Assembly: GCF_026191675.1 (NCBI RefSeq)
Contig: NZ_JAKRRY010000005.1
Span: 120,173 to 184,172 of the forward strand
Length of the DNA: 64,000 bases
Origin: Vibrio qingdaonensis
GTDB lineage: Bacteria > Pseudomonadota > Gammaproteobacteria > Enterobacterales > Vibrionaceae
Direction: 5' to 3'
Below, piece after piece: positions 26,297 through 35,197 of the stretch (positions within the stretch are counted from its first letter, which is position 1; the number at the start of each line of letters is the position of its first letter). The notes below the pieces were generated by a model. The model had not been told where the DNA came from and made no database searches. It worked only from the letters and a program-made list of their open reading frames with translations. The position numbers and the translations under genes are program-made.

Positions 26297-28843
26297 CTAA
26301 GACGTCCATTTCGGTCTAAACGACACCAAAATAAAAATACACTTTTCCATTGCGAAATACGCCCGTTGAACCACCTTTGGGCTATAGTCCACTATTTTTC
26401 TAAATCCAATCACACTCACAAAAGCCATACCTTTCAAACTTTCCAATGGCTTATCTTCATCGTATGATTTCTGCCATTGTGACCACGTGTCTGAACGAGC
26501 AAACGTGCATTGAATAAAATGTTTCTCTTTTTCCAATGTCATCGGCATAAGTTGGGTACCTACCGTGCCGTTCCGACAAAATTTAATCTCACATAGAAAC
26601 GATTCCGTAATACCGTAACGCTGCAATGCCACATGAACTTTGTCGCCGACCATAAGTTTAATCTCAGGGTGTGTTTCAAAGCCTAACCCGCCAAAAGAAA
26701 AATCTTTTAGCTGAGCAGGATAATGGTGGCCACCTGTCGTGGTAAAAGAGATAGGATAATCCACGTCAATCCGATGCGTTTGACGAACTTGCTTCTCTTC
26801 TGCTGCTACCGCCAACGCGACACCTAAAACAAACAAGTTATAAGTTGTCCAAAACAAATTGACTAACACCGTGGTCGTTTCAGTAAATTCATGATCAAAT
26901 AGACGATAAACCCCCACACTCATACCCAATAAATTCAACAGTAAAAGTGCGATGATCGGCTTACTAATGTTCCAATCAAAGAAACTCGATTGGATTAGTC
27001 CGCCTTTCGCCGTTACGTTAAATGAGCCTTTGTTTGGCGCAATGAGTGCCACTGTAGTAGGGATAGCGATATACCAAGCAAGTACCGTTTCGTATACTTC
27101 ACCCCAAAACGAATGACGATATTTACCCTGAATGCGCGAGTTTGCCACATTAGCGTGAAAAATATGCGGCAGCACAAACAGAACAATCGCGATGGCTGGT
27201 GCATAGATGATATAAGCATCAAGAAGCAAAAACGCCAGCGGTGCGACCATAAATACCAGACGCGGAATACCACTTAAAAAGTGCATCATACCGTTTAAGT
27301 AACATAGCCTTTGCTGCCACTTTAATCCGCGGCCAAGCAACGGGTTATCAACCCGGAAAATTTGCGCCATACCTCTAGCCCAGCGGATTCTTTGCCCAAT
27401 ATGGGCTGATAAACTATCCGTGGCTAACCCTGCCGAAATCGGCTCTTTCAAGTAAGCACTTCGGTATCCCAGACGATGCATTTTTAACGCGGTATGAGCA
27501 TCTTCTGTCACCGTTTCAACCGCAACGCCTCCGACCTCTTCTAATGGTTTCCGTCTCAATATGGCACATGAACCACAAAAGAAGGTTGCATCCCACATGT
27601 CATTGCCGTCTTGAATCAAGCCATAAAACAAGTTGCCTTCGTTAGGCAGTTTTCGAAAATTTGATAGATTACGCTCAAACGGATCAGGAGAGAAAAAATG
27701 ATGAGGCGTTTGCACCAATGCAAGCTGCTCATCTTTAAGAAAGGCGCCCATCGTCACTTGAAAAAACGCGCGGGTAGGAATGTGGTCACAATCAAAGATT
27801 GCCACAAACTCTCCCGATGTCTGCGCTAACGCGTAGTTAAGGTTACCCGCCTTGGCATGCTCATTCGTTGGACGGCGAATATACCCCACACCAACTTGCT
27901 CAGAAAACGCTTGGAAATCATCGCGCTTGCCGTCGTCAAGAATCACGATGTTTAGCTTGCTTTTCGGCCAATCTATCGTTTTCGCCGCCAATACGGTTGC
28001 TCTTACGACTTCAAGTTCCTCATTATAAGTAGGGATGAACAGATCAATCGTAGGCCATGTTTGCGTGGAGGACGGCAGTAAAACAGGTTTGCGATTCAGT
28101 GGCCAAATTGACTGAAAATAACTAAGTAGCAATACCATCCATGAATACGTTTCCGCTATAAGCAATACCAAACCGAGGATCATATCTAAGTCTTTATCCC
28201 AATTAATCGTCGATGTATATCGCCACCATATATAACGGCAAGAGGCGATCAGCGAAAGAATAATAAGAAGTAAATTGGGAAGGCGCCCCTTCAATCCGCG
28301 AATAGAAAAAGCAATAACCGCTAACGTACCCACAAACACAACTTGAGCAGGGATAGAAAATGGGACGGTTAAGCACAATAGCGTGAGTAGAAAAAGGATG
28401 CCATATAACAGAGGATTTGGCAGTACTCGGTTCGCTCTCTTTTCTGAACCCATAGACTCTAGTTTACTATCAAGCAATGAAATAATTGCCTGAGTGAGAT
28501 ATCGCAATCCCGAAACACACTGATGCATCCCTGCTCCAATGACTCGTAGATGAGTAACAAAATGCCATTGCCCAAAGACAAAATTTTGTTTAACACATAA
28601 CAACCACAGTAATTGAATGCATACACGGAAGTTATCTGAAACTTTAAAGCGATCGAAGTTCACCTGAGGGAATGTCTTAGCCCAGGTTGTCCGAGTTAAA
28701 GGTCGTCGTAAAAATGCTACTGAGCACAAATACAACATAAAAAGAAATAAGTGTCGGGTACTCAGCGAGTATTCGGGGATCTGTAACGATTCAGAAAACG
28801 CTCGATAAACTTCAGGGGAAACAAACGTCTTAGCTACAATCAT
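26297..28843 (-). CDS. bcsA: Cellulose synthase catalytic subunit BcsA
   Basis: Inner membrane GT2 enzyme that adds glucose from UDP-glucose and passes the chain through its own channel. 848 aa from the ATG at 28843; the open frame runs 59 codons further up, but only inside bcsQ. AGGA lies 8 nt before this ATG, which follows the bcsQ TGA by one base. Motifs: DDGKRDD near residue 300, DCDH near 349, TEDAH near 446 and QRIRW near 483. A C-terminal PilZ domain has RQTHR (RxxxR, about residues 686-690) and DFSFGGLG (DxSxxG), the c-di-GMP site that opens the gating loop. All catalytic and regulatory residues are present. Confidence 0.97.
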   Translation of the reverse strand: MIVAKTFVSPEVYRAFSESLQIPEYSLSTRHLFLFMLYLCSVAFLRRPLTRTTWAKTFPQVNFDRFKVSDNFRVCIQLLWLLCVKQNFVFGQWHFVTHLRVIGAGMHQCVSGLRYLTQAIISLLDSKLESMGSEKRANRVLPNPLLYGILFLLTLLCLTVPFSIPAQVVFVGTLAVIAFSIRGLKGRLPNLLLIILSLIASCRYIWWRYTSTINWDKDLDMILGLVLLIAETYSWMVLLLSYFQSIWPLNRKPVLLPSSTQTWPTIDLFIPTYNEELEVVRATVLAAKTIDWPKSKLNIVILDDGKRDDFQAFSEQVGVGYIRRPTNEHAKAGNLNYALAQTSGEFVAIFDCDHIPTRAFFQVTMGAFLKDEQLALVQTPHHFFSPDPFERNLSNFRKLPNEGNLFYGLIQDGNDMWDATFFCGSCAILRRKPLEEVGGVAVETVTEDAHTALKMHRLGYRSAYLKEPISAGLATDSLSAHIGQRIRWARGMAQIFRVDNPLLGRGLKWQQRLCYLNGMMHFLSGIPRLVFMVAPLAFLLLDAYIIYAPAIAIVLFVLPHIFHANVANSRIQGKYRHSFWGEVYETVLAWYIAIPTTVALIAPNKGSFNVTAKGGLIQSSFFDWNISKPIIALLLLNLLGMSVGVYRLFDHEFTETTTVLVNLFWTTYNLFVLGVALAVAAEEKQVRQTHRIDVDYPISFTTTGGHHYPAQLKDFSFGGLGFETHPEIKLMVGDKVHVALQRYGITESFLCEIKFCRNGTVGTQLMPMTLEKEKHFIQCTFARSDTWSQWQKSYDEDKPLESLKGMAFVSVIGFRKIVDYSPKVVQRAYFAMEKCIFILVSFRPKWTS

Positions 28844-28844
28844 C

Positions 28845-29570
28845 TCATTTTTCCTGACGTTGAACCTGTTCCAGATATGACAGTGTGACTGTTGCAAGTT
28901 GTTTGAATTCTGTATGACTCTGCGCATAAAGCGCCGAGACCATGACGTTTGATAACTCTGCAAACGCCTCCTGAATCGCAATATCAAAATAAACGTAGGA
29001 AGAAAACAATCTATCGCCAAGCATTTCTTCCAGTACTAGCGTTAAATCGAGGCACAATCGAACATCATGTCGACACAAGTTCATCACAAAGCGAACATTG
29101 CTCATCGAGTCGTTATTTTGTAGCCACCTAGACAACATCATGACAGACACGGGAGTGGGGTTAACCACCTTGATCGCTAAATCACACACTACCCCATAGT
29201 CCTCGATGTTAAGATCATTAGGAAGCAGAACGATGATGTGCTCGAATTTAAGTAATGCGGCTTGGAGCATTTCTTTTAAAACGTTAGAGGCAATTTCAAT
29301 ATCAAGCGCAGCATCCCCATAGGGAAGAAAGTACGTTCCAGCGGGGCTTTTAAATAAACCTTGATTCCACGCCCCTCCGCTAATGTACGCGCGTGTCCAG
29401 CCGTCATTGTCTAATGCGTTCTGACCAAACCAACAACCTATTAGATTGCGAGTATCGAGTTCAATAACAAGGACTTTGTGGCCACGTTCAGAATAGGCCG
29501 CTGCCATATTTGCCACAATAGTGCTTGCACCAGCACCACTATTTATTCCTTGAACCGAAATTACAGACAT
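28845..29570 (-). CDS. bcsQ: Cellulose biosynthesis protein BcsQ (ParA/MinD-like)
   Basis: Cytosolic MinD-like protein of 241 aa. With BcsR it is needed for assembly of the synthase complex and its polar placement in E. coli. The P-loop position reads GINSGAGASTIVANMAAAY. It lacks both the deviant and the canonical Lys of KGGVGKT, so nucleotide handling may differ; E. coli BcsQ also departs from the standard motif. VIELDTRN corresponds to the switch region (usually VDxD). It starts 3 bp after the bcsR stop and ends one base before bcsA. Confidence 0.9.
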   Translation of the reverse strand: MSVISVQGINSGAGASTIVANMAAAYSERGHKVLVIELDTRNLIGCWFGQNALDNDGWTRAYISGGAWNQGLFKSPAGTYFLPYGDAALDIEIASNVLKEMLQAALLKFEHIIVLLPNDLNIEDYGVVCDLAIKVVNPTPVSVMMLSRWLQNNDSMSNVRFVMNLCRHDVRLCLDLTLVLEEMLGDRLFSSYVYFDIAIQEAFAELSNVMVSALYAQSHTEFKQLATVTLSYLEQVQRQEK

Positions 29571-29573
29571 TTA

Positions 29574-29789
29574 TTACTCTCTCGCACTAACAAGCTTATT
29601 ACTTGCTTTACCTTCTACGCACTGCGCTAGGTTGCTTATACTTCCATCACTTTCTACCGTCTTACCTAAAAATTGCCATTTAGCATAAGTCGACTTTAAT
29701 TCTTGTTCTCTTTCTAAATTTTTATAAGATTCACAATCCAAACCATACGACTGGTAAATTTGCGAAATATCCGACGTACCCTTTGACAT
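29574..29789 (-). CDS. bcsR: Cellulose biosynthesis protein BcsR
   Basis: Small cytosolic protein of 71 aa from the ATG at 29789. The stretch DISQIYQSYGLDCESYKNLEREQELKS matches E. coli BcsR (YhjR) in spacing: an Ile/Leu helix, then Asp-x-x-x-Tyr, then a Gln/Arg-Glu helix, and a Trp (KWQFLGK) after it. BcsR stabilises BcsQ and joins the BcsE2F2 regulatory complex. The frame is open to a TTG at 29876, but that would reach into the divergent bcsE start and add a hydrophobic segment foreign to the family. It is first in the leftward cellulose operon. Confidence 0.85.
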   Translation of the reverse strand: MSKGTSDISQIYQSYGLDCESYKNLEREQELKSTYAKWQFLGKTVESDGSISNLAQCVEGKASNKLVSARE

Positions 29790-29875
29790 TTGCACTCTGA
29801 ATGTAATTGTTAATAACCAGGCGGCATAGTACACTACTTTTAACAAAACGGCAGCCCCTAAGGTACCTTTCTTCA
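29790..29875. promoter_or_regulatory. Divergent promoter region of the two cellulose operons
   Basis: The 86 bp between the chosen bcsR and bcsE starts must carry both promoters or their 5' leaders. It is too short for large operators. I could not assign -10 and -35 boxes with confidence. Confidence 0.55.
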
Positions 29876-31304
29876 ATGATTCAACAAGTTATAGGCATCG
29901 ATTCTTGGGAAAACATGCACTCGCTCGCAATTAACAACTTTAACATCCCATTAATAAATAACAGCTTTACCGTATTGCTTTCAAATATGAATAAAGCGGG
30001 TATATTACAAGATCAAATTGCCGATATATCAGTGTCATATAACCTAAAGAGTGCCCTAAATATTATGTTCTCAGCGATTTATCTGCCCGATAATACATTG
30101 CCAGCTGCGGACTTTTTGGATGATTTAACAAAAATTAACCATGTCGAAGGGGCGCATTACGTTATCATTTTAGACCGACACAATTTGAAACACTTTGACG
30201 TTGAAGTCATCATTCAACGATGTGTTGAGATATTCGAACTCCTTACAATATTTGTGGTTAATTCAGAATATTCTTACATTCCAGCGGTCACAAAAAAAAA
30301 TAACACCAGTTGGCGGCTACTACCTTGGTGAAATAACCACGATTCAAGGAAACCTCTATTCTAATGTTATAACGTACGTTTCTGGCGATCGGTATATTAG
30401 CAACAAAATATTCAAACTGGATAACTCGCCGACCAGCCACGTACTGACGGAGTCATTACCTGTGTTTATCCATAATGGTGCCGCATCACACCATTTTATC
30501 ACTGCACATGGCTACCATGTATTTAGCTGTAGCAGTGAGATTGAAACCAGTGTTTCTCGTATGCAAGACGCGGTTATCGTGTTTAACTGCCAAGGCTTTC
30601 ATGATATCGAACATGTCACTCAGCAAGCTTTTACTTTAAAACAAAAATTTGGCGCATCTCTTCGGGTTCTAGTGAAAGAAAGTAAGCCCTGCATTCGCTA
30701 TAATGATTTTCATATGCTGATCAATGCTGGGGTGCAAAGTATTATTGAACACCACCGCTCAGATTCCGTACTATTTGACCAAATACGCCTCGCATCACTG
30801 ACTAAGATGGATAGTCATAACATAGACTTACCTACGCTACAGGGCTACTTTCAAAGCCCATTAATGCATAGCGGCATTCAACCCTTTGACGACTTTTTCA
30901 ATATAACCAATGATGTCATCAGTAAGATACAGCACTCTCAACTGGAGTTTGCGCTTGTTGAGCTTATCCCATTTTCATCGGTGCCGATGAGCGAAGCCAC
31001 GAGCTATTGCAAATTAAAACGTAAAGGTGACATTGCCACCTGCGTAAACGGCCGCCTAGTACTCTTTTTCAGCTCGCTGAGACTGTATGAAGTTTCTCAA
31101 GCGCTCTCTAATGTATTTACGGTCGCGACAAATGAAATTTTTTCTCAAACCAACACATTAACCAAGCACGATGACATTGTGGCAAAATTGCACACCCTGA
31201 ATCAACATCATTTAGGTACTGCTGAAGCTTTGCAGAACACTACTGTGAAAAAAACCGTGTTATCGAGTAGTAAAGCGATAAAAGTCGACTGGGAGATGGT
31301 ATGA
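29876..31304 (+). CDS. bcsE: BcsE, c-di-GMP-binding cellulose regulator, split by a frameshift
   Basis: BcsE binds c-di-GMP and boosts cellulose output by recruiting regulatory subunits to BcsA. The protein is encoded in two overlapping frames. The first runs from the ATG at 29876 to a stop at about 30331 and reads to AVTKK. The second continues as ITPVGGYYLGEI to 31304. The switch falls at nine A (30292-30300): skipping one base joins the frames and gives about 475 aa, near the usual 520. The C-terminal GIL domain keeps the RxGD motif (KRKGDIATC, about residue 382), the I-site-like c-di-GMP motif, followed by a Leu/Phe-rich strand. As written the gene is broken. A sequencing error, phase variation or slippage at the A run could each explain it. 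The stop overlaps the bcsF ATG (ATGA). Confidence 0.85.
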
Positions 31305-31453
31305 ACATCAATGAGTTCCTAATCGTCGCCTTTTTCTTTACTGGGCTTGGCATTGCTATTTGTTTGTTAGCACCAATAGGATTTCGCTTAATGAAAGCAC
31401 TCTATTTGTTTGCTTTTAAGCACCCTAAACATCTGAAGAAAACTAAGTTCTAA
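31301..31453 (+). CDS. bcsF: Cellulose biosynthesis protein BcsF (50 aa)
   Basis: Short membrane protein. It begins MNINEFLIVAFFFTGLG, has one hydrophobic helix (about residues 6-26) and ends with a basic cytosolic tail (HPKHLKKTKF). E. coli BcsF is 63 aa and has the same layout. It recruits BcsE to the membrane and links it to BcsG. The ATG overlaps the bcsE stop by 4 bp, and bcsG follows after 3 bp, so the order bcsE-bcsF-bcsG is exact. The call rests on size, topology and position. Confidence 0.88.
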   Translation: MNINEFLIVAFFFTGLGIAICLLAPIGFRLMKALYLFAFKHPKHLKKTKF

Positions 31454-31456
31454 ACT

Positions 31457-33094
31457 ATGAATACGACAACTTCTCGCACTTACTCTTGGTACCTAGGCTG
31501 GTGGACAGTCTACTTCGCATTAAAAGTTATTCTGTTTTGGAGTGATACCCTTAAGTTTGACCCACTATATAACTTTGCGTTGCTCGCTTTTATTGCCCTT
31601 CCGCTTCCTAAGGGTTGGTTCAACAGACTCCGCCATTGTATTGCTGCGGGTGCTGCGCTACTGCTTTTACATCATGATTCATTTCTCCCACCGCTAGACC
31701 GATTAACGAGCCAATGGGAGCTCATCAGCCAATTTGACTCAAGTTACTTACTTTCTCTTGCCGTTGACTTTGTTTCGCTCGACTTTGTCCTTTTAGTATT
31801 ACTTGCGAGCATTGGTTACCTCTATTTAAATCAAATGTTCCGACTCTCCACCTTTGTAGTCATCGGAATGGTTACCTGCTCCATCCCAGCATCTGTATGG
31901 CAACCTTCCGCCACGACCAACCTAGTACAAGCCAGTACGGGAAGCCTCTCTTCGTCCAGTGGAATAACAAATCAAGCGAATATCAATCCAGAAAATGGCA
32001 GTATCACAGAAATCGACACCTCATCAGCGGGGTTGAATCGTTACCTCAGCGACTTTTTTTCTGTTCAGTCAACCCTCACCTCAACGCTATCATCGGTGGA
32101 AAACATTACGCCTAACTATGACATTCTATTTGTTAATATCTGCTCGTTAGGCTGGGATGACTTAGAATTTAGTGGCAACATCGATCACCCACTCTTTAAA
32201 GAGCTGGATATCGTTTTTAATCATTTCAACTCCGCTACTTCCTATAGCGGCCCCGCGGTACTGCGCATCCTTCGTGCTAACTGTGGTCAACAAAGCCACG
32301 CCGACCTCTTTAATAGCAAGTTAACCAAGCAATGCTCTTTATTCGACCAGCTCCATCGCCTTGGGTTTGAAAAAGAGGTATTAATGAATCATGACGGTAA
32401 GTTCGACGGGTTCAACAAGCATATTGCCAGCAACATCGGTTCTTTTACTGCCGCTATAGATGTAGACACAATGCAACCCTCCCAATACGCCTTTGACGGG
32501 ACAAAAATTTATAGTGACCGAGACATCCTGTCGAAATGGAGTGAGATCAACCACGCCAACCCAACAGTGAGCTTATACAACACCATTAGTATTCACGATG
32601 GTAATCGCGTTATCGGTCAATCTGGATCACGGCTTGTCACCTATAAGCGACAACAAACTCAACTCCTAGATGACCTTTACGAATTTTTCCAAAATTTAAA
32701 AACAAGTGGACGCAATGTTGTCGTGGTTGTTTTACCAGAACACGGTGCAGCGGTACGTGGTGACCGTATGCAGATATCTGGTATGCGTGAAATACCAACT
32801 AAAGCGATCACCTCCGTTCCCGTCGGTGTGAAATTTTTTGGCGACGTTTCACTGACCAATCATCAACAAGTGAGCGTCAATGCCCCGGTAAGCTTTTTGG
32901 CGATAAGTGACTTAATCGCCAATATTGCGTCCAGTGGTATCTATAACGGAGCAGACGGGTCACTTAGTTCGCTGGTTGCAAACTTACCGCAAACCCCTGT
33001 TGTTTCTCAGAACCAAGGAACGACTATGCTCGAAGTTCAGGGGAAACAATTTTATAGCTTTGATGAAACGTCGTGGACCGAATACAAGCAGTAA
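31457..33094 (+). CDS. bcsG: Cellulose phosphoethanolamine transferase BcsG
   Basis: Inner membrane enzyme with a periplasmic catalytic domain that decorates cellulose with phosphoethanolamine from phospholipid. 545 aa (E. coli 559). Four to five membrane helices occupy about residues 10-155. The catalytic domain carries the nucleophile Ser264 in TSYSGPAVLR, followed by a conserved Cys in RANCGQQSH, and zinc ligands in VLPEHGAAVRGDRMQ. With these present, the pEtN-cellulose pathway looks functional. It is last in bcsEFG and followed by a terminator. Confidence 0.95.
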   Translation: MNTTTSRTYSWYLGWWTVYFALKVILFWSDTLKFDPLYNFALLAFIALPLPKGWFNRLRHCIAAGAALLLLHHDSFLPPLDRLTSQWELISQFDSSYLLSLAVDFVSLDFVLLVLLASIGYLYLNQMFRLSTFVVIGMVTCSIPASVWQPSATTNLVQASTGSLSSSSGITNQANINPENGSITEIDTSSAGLNRYLSDFFSVQSTLTSTLSSVENITPNYDILFVNICSLGWDDLEFSGNIDHPLFKELDIVFNHFNSATSYSGPAVLRILRANCGQQSHADLFNSKLTKQCSLFDQLHRLGFEKEVLMNHDGKFDGFNKHIASNIGSFTAAIDVDTMQPSQYAFDGTKIYSDRDILSKWSEINHANPTVSLYNTISIHDGNRVIGQSGSRLVTYKRQQTQLLDDLYEFFQNLKTSGRNVVVVVLPEHGAAVRGDRMQISGMREIPTKAITSVPVGVKFFGDVSLTNHQQVSVNAPVSFLAISDLIANIASSGIYNGADGSLSSLVANLPQTPVVSQNQGTTMLEVQGKQFYSFDETSWTEYKQ

Positions 33095-33162
33095 GTTTGC
33101 TGCGACAAAAGAAATAGTTTGCTGCGACAAAGGAAATAGACGCGATTCATACGTGTCTCACA

Positions 33163-33207
33163 GCAACCTCAACAGCCATCACACATGGTTATTGAGGTTG
33201 CATTTTT
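33163..33207 (+). terminator. Rho-independent terminator of bcsEFG
   Basis: Outer arms GCAACCTCAA / TTGAGGTTGC with an inner AGCCAT / ATGGTT stem, followed by ATTTTTAAA on the plus strand, 69 bp past the bcsG stop. Confidence 0.9.
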
Positions 33208-33333
33208 AAAGGCATTCATCGGCTACCACTATACCTTCCATGTCGGTGTAGAAAGCTTTCCGATACGATTCAAATCTTGCTATATTCCGTTACAATAAAT
33301 CCGCACCACTATATAAAATATGCCGGAGAAATC

Positions 33334-33504
33334 ATGTCTAACAAAACGGTTCGATTCGAATACGAAAAAGAAACCAAAAACAGCGTTCGTTACAAGGAAG
33401 TTCCAGATGAAGGCACGGCGCCCATTGTGGGGTCGCTTTATGTTCAAAAGTGGTTTGCCGGAACCAGCAAAACCATTGAAGTGACGATTGAGAAAAAGGA
33501 CTAA
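33334..33504 (+). CDS. Small conserved-looking hypothetical protein (56 aa)
   Basis: From the ATG at 33334, which has GGAG 7 nt upstream, the product is 56 aa beginning MSNKTVRFEYEKETKN. It is rich in Lys/Glu with an alternating polar pattern ending KTIEVTIEKKD. This fits a small beta-rich single-domain protein, but I cannot name a family. The frame is open 19 codons further upstream, without a better start. It is monocistronic and convergent with ywbE. Confidence 0.7.
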   Translation: MSNKTVRFEYEKETKNSVRYKEVPDEGTAPIVGSLYVQKWFAGTSKTIEVTIEKKD

Positions 33505-33562
33505 GTTTACTTATATTGCGTAGCTTTTGGGCATACGTCTAAGCCTCCACCGAAATCGTTAT

Positions 33563-33615
33563 CGCCATATTCATCAACAGCACGGTATCACTCCGTGCTG
33601 GTGATAAATATGGCG
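33563..33615. repeat. Long imperfect inverted repeat (23-bp arms)
   Basis: Left arm 33563-33585 and right arm 33593-33615 match at 21 of 23 positions across a 7-nt loop (TATCACT). The inner stem is CAGCACGG / CCGTGCTG and the outer one CGCCATATT / AATATGGCG. It lies between two convergent genes. Neither side carries a T run, so it is not a standard terminator. It could be a REP-like element, a transcript-stabilising hairpin or a remnant of a mobile element. Confidence 0.85.
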
Positions 33616-33670
33616 GACGTTCAAACGCTATGACGACGCTAGCCATTACACCGAACGTGAACGCTCTATC

Positions 33671-33862
33671 TTAAACAATAACTTTCACTCGCCCTACCTC
33701 TCCGCTCTCTAAGCGAACCTTGATGCCGTGAGGATGACTCGGTGAATTAGTAAGTAAGTCTTTTACTATTCCTGACGTTAAGTGACCACTACGTTGGTCT
33801 TGCTTTAGCACTATTTTCACTTCAATCCCGGGCTGAATATTCGCGCGCGTGGTTCCATTCAT
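33671..33862 (-). CDS. YwbE family protein (DUF2196)
   Basis: 63-aa conserved bacterial protein of unknown function. The sequence MNGTTRANIQPGIEVKIVLK, the following DQRSGHLTSGIVKDLLTNS and PHGIKVRLESGEVGRV fit YwbE closely over the whole length. The family is predicted to be a small beta-barrel, possibly nucleic acid binding. A good TAAGGTAAG stretch precedes the ATG. It follows the DUF3087-like gene in the same direction, with 16 bp between them, so they may be one operon. Confidence 0.9.
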   Translation of the reverse strand: MNGTTRANIQPGIEVKIVLKQDQRSGHLTSGIVKDLLTNSPSHPHGIKVRLESGEVGRVKVIV

Positions 33863-33878
33863 AATCTTACCTTGTTAA

Positions 33879-34394
33879 TTATTGAATCAAGCGTGGATCA
33901 AAGTCTTCGACATCAATATCCATTGATAGAGAATCTATCTGCGCTTGCAACATCTGTATATTTTTTTCTAGTTCACTGAGCGTAAGCGTATTGTTATCGA
34001 GAGAGTAGACCTGCTTTAAGCTATGGTAATAGAAATTAAGTACAACGATCGCGTCGCGATCATTGTCACTGACTCGCTGCTTGATGGGTTTAATTCTGCG
34101 ATAAATACGATTTTGCAACGCTTTCAAACGCCAAACGTAGTACACCTCTTCAAAGTAGGGTGTATTTTTCAATTTAGACAATACAGCAACACAAACGAGC
34201 GCGGCGGCGATAACACCCATTACGTTTAAGTGAAAATTGCCTGTTGACTCCGCGGTAGGACTTTGCGACCCAAAGAAAGCAATCAATACGCTACCAAAAC
34301 CAACAGAAAGTACCGCTAATGCTACAACAATTGCAATCGTAATAACGTTTAGACGCTGCTTATATATCATTTTATCGATGTTAATTAACTTCAT
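33879..34394 (-). CDS. DUF3087-like inner membrane protein
   Basis: 171-aa protein with two membrane helices (about residues 17-42 and 56-75, the second AALVCVAVLSKL) and a basic, then acidic, cytosolic C-terminal half with predicted helices (LRALQN-type, LSELEKNIQMLQAQIDSLSMDI). Length and layout match DUF3087, which is found mainly in Vibrio and related marine bacteria. Function is unknown. It precedes ywbE by 16 bp. Confidence 0.75.
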   Translation of the reverse strand: MKLINIDKMIYKQRLNVITIAIVVALAVLSVGFGSVLIAFFGSQSPTAESTGNFHLNVMGVIAAALVCVAVLSKLKNTPYFEEVYYVWRLKALQNRIYRRIKPIKQRVSDNDRDAIVVLNFYYHSLKQVYSLDNNTLTLSELEKNIQMLQAQIDSLSMDIDVEDFDPRLIQ

Positions 34395-34710
34395 AAATCC
34401 AACTGGTTAGCGAAATCTAACCCCATGATAACTCATGCTATGATACGCAGGCCACCTTCTTTCAAGTCTGTGTCGTTAATGGCACGACTTAGTTAGACGA
34501 TCTCCAACAATGACACGCCATTTATATTTTCGAAACGAATAATAAGAAAAACCCGCACAGTGAAACTCTTTTCTGGAGAAAAACGTGTGCAAAGTTAGAC
34601 TAGTGAATGTCAGCAAATGGTACAGAATTACCACCTTTAGTACCTAAATCTCTACTACGTCCTCCCCTGATAGTGATAAAATCTCCAAATCAGAATTATC
34701 GAGAAACTCT
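34395..34710. other. Intergenic region between divergent genes
   Basis: 316 bp that hold promoters for the DUF3087-like gene and for the gene at 34711. A 20-codon frame with a GGAG site (34585-34647) is visible but too short to call. Confidence 0.4.
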
Positions 34711-35049
34711 ATGTTTATCCATCATGTTAACGGCATCGACTGGCTGGTGATTACAGCTTTTGAAGAACTAAAAACGATGTTTATCGAAGAAGCCGGTGCG
34801 ATTCCATCCTGCTTCTCTATCGACAGCGAATTGAGCCTGATTGATCAAGCCAGGCGCACTTACGGATATTTGCCCACATTTAGCGGCGTAATCACCGATA
34901 CCGGCACCTATCAAAGCAAGGATAACGAAGAAGATTTACACCCACAGCTTGCCTGCCTAGTTGAGGGGCGTGGCCGAGTGTTTATCTACCACGGAGGGTT
35001 TGTGGCTTTTGTGGATGACGAGCAAACCTTTATTACCCGAATGGACTGA
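34711..35049 (+). CDS. Hypothetical cytosolic protein (112 aa)
   Basis: Soluble acidic protein with no signal peptide or membrane helix, beginning MFIHHVNGIDWLVITAFEEL. It has the conserved-looking strings TYGYLPTFSGVITDTGTYQS and ACLVEGRGRVFIYHGGFVAF. The sequence is well ordered and not low complexity, so a real gene is likely. I do not recognise the family and cannot propose a function. It is monocistronic and convergent with the CsrB-type sRNA. Confidence 0.7.
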   Translation: MFIHHVNGIDWLVITAFEELKTMFIEEAGAIPSCFSIDSELSLIDQARRTYGYLPTFSGVITDTGTYQSKDNEEDLHPQLACLVEGRGRVFIYHGGFVAFVDDEQTFITRMD

Positions 35050-35154
35050 AAATTACTCAGTAAGTTGAAACCGGCGAATTGGTATCCCTAGCAAGGGAGC
35101 GGGGAAAAGTAAGTCAACCTCATCAAAAAAATAACTATGGTGTCGCGTGAGGTA

Positions 35155-35197
35155 ATCCCAAAAAAAGAAAACCCCGAGACCTTTCGGCTTCGGGGTT
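35155..35197 (-). terminator. Terminator of the CsrB-type sRNA
   Basis: Stem AACCCCGA / TCGGGGTT with an internal loop containing GCCGAAAGG. On the minus strand it is followed by TTTTCTTTTTTT. Confidence 0.92.

Noticed and set aside
34585..34647. 20-codon plus-strand frame with GGAG 6 nt before a GTG
   Set aside because: Too short to separate from chance, and no family pattern.
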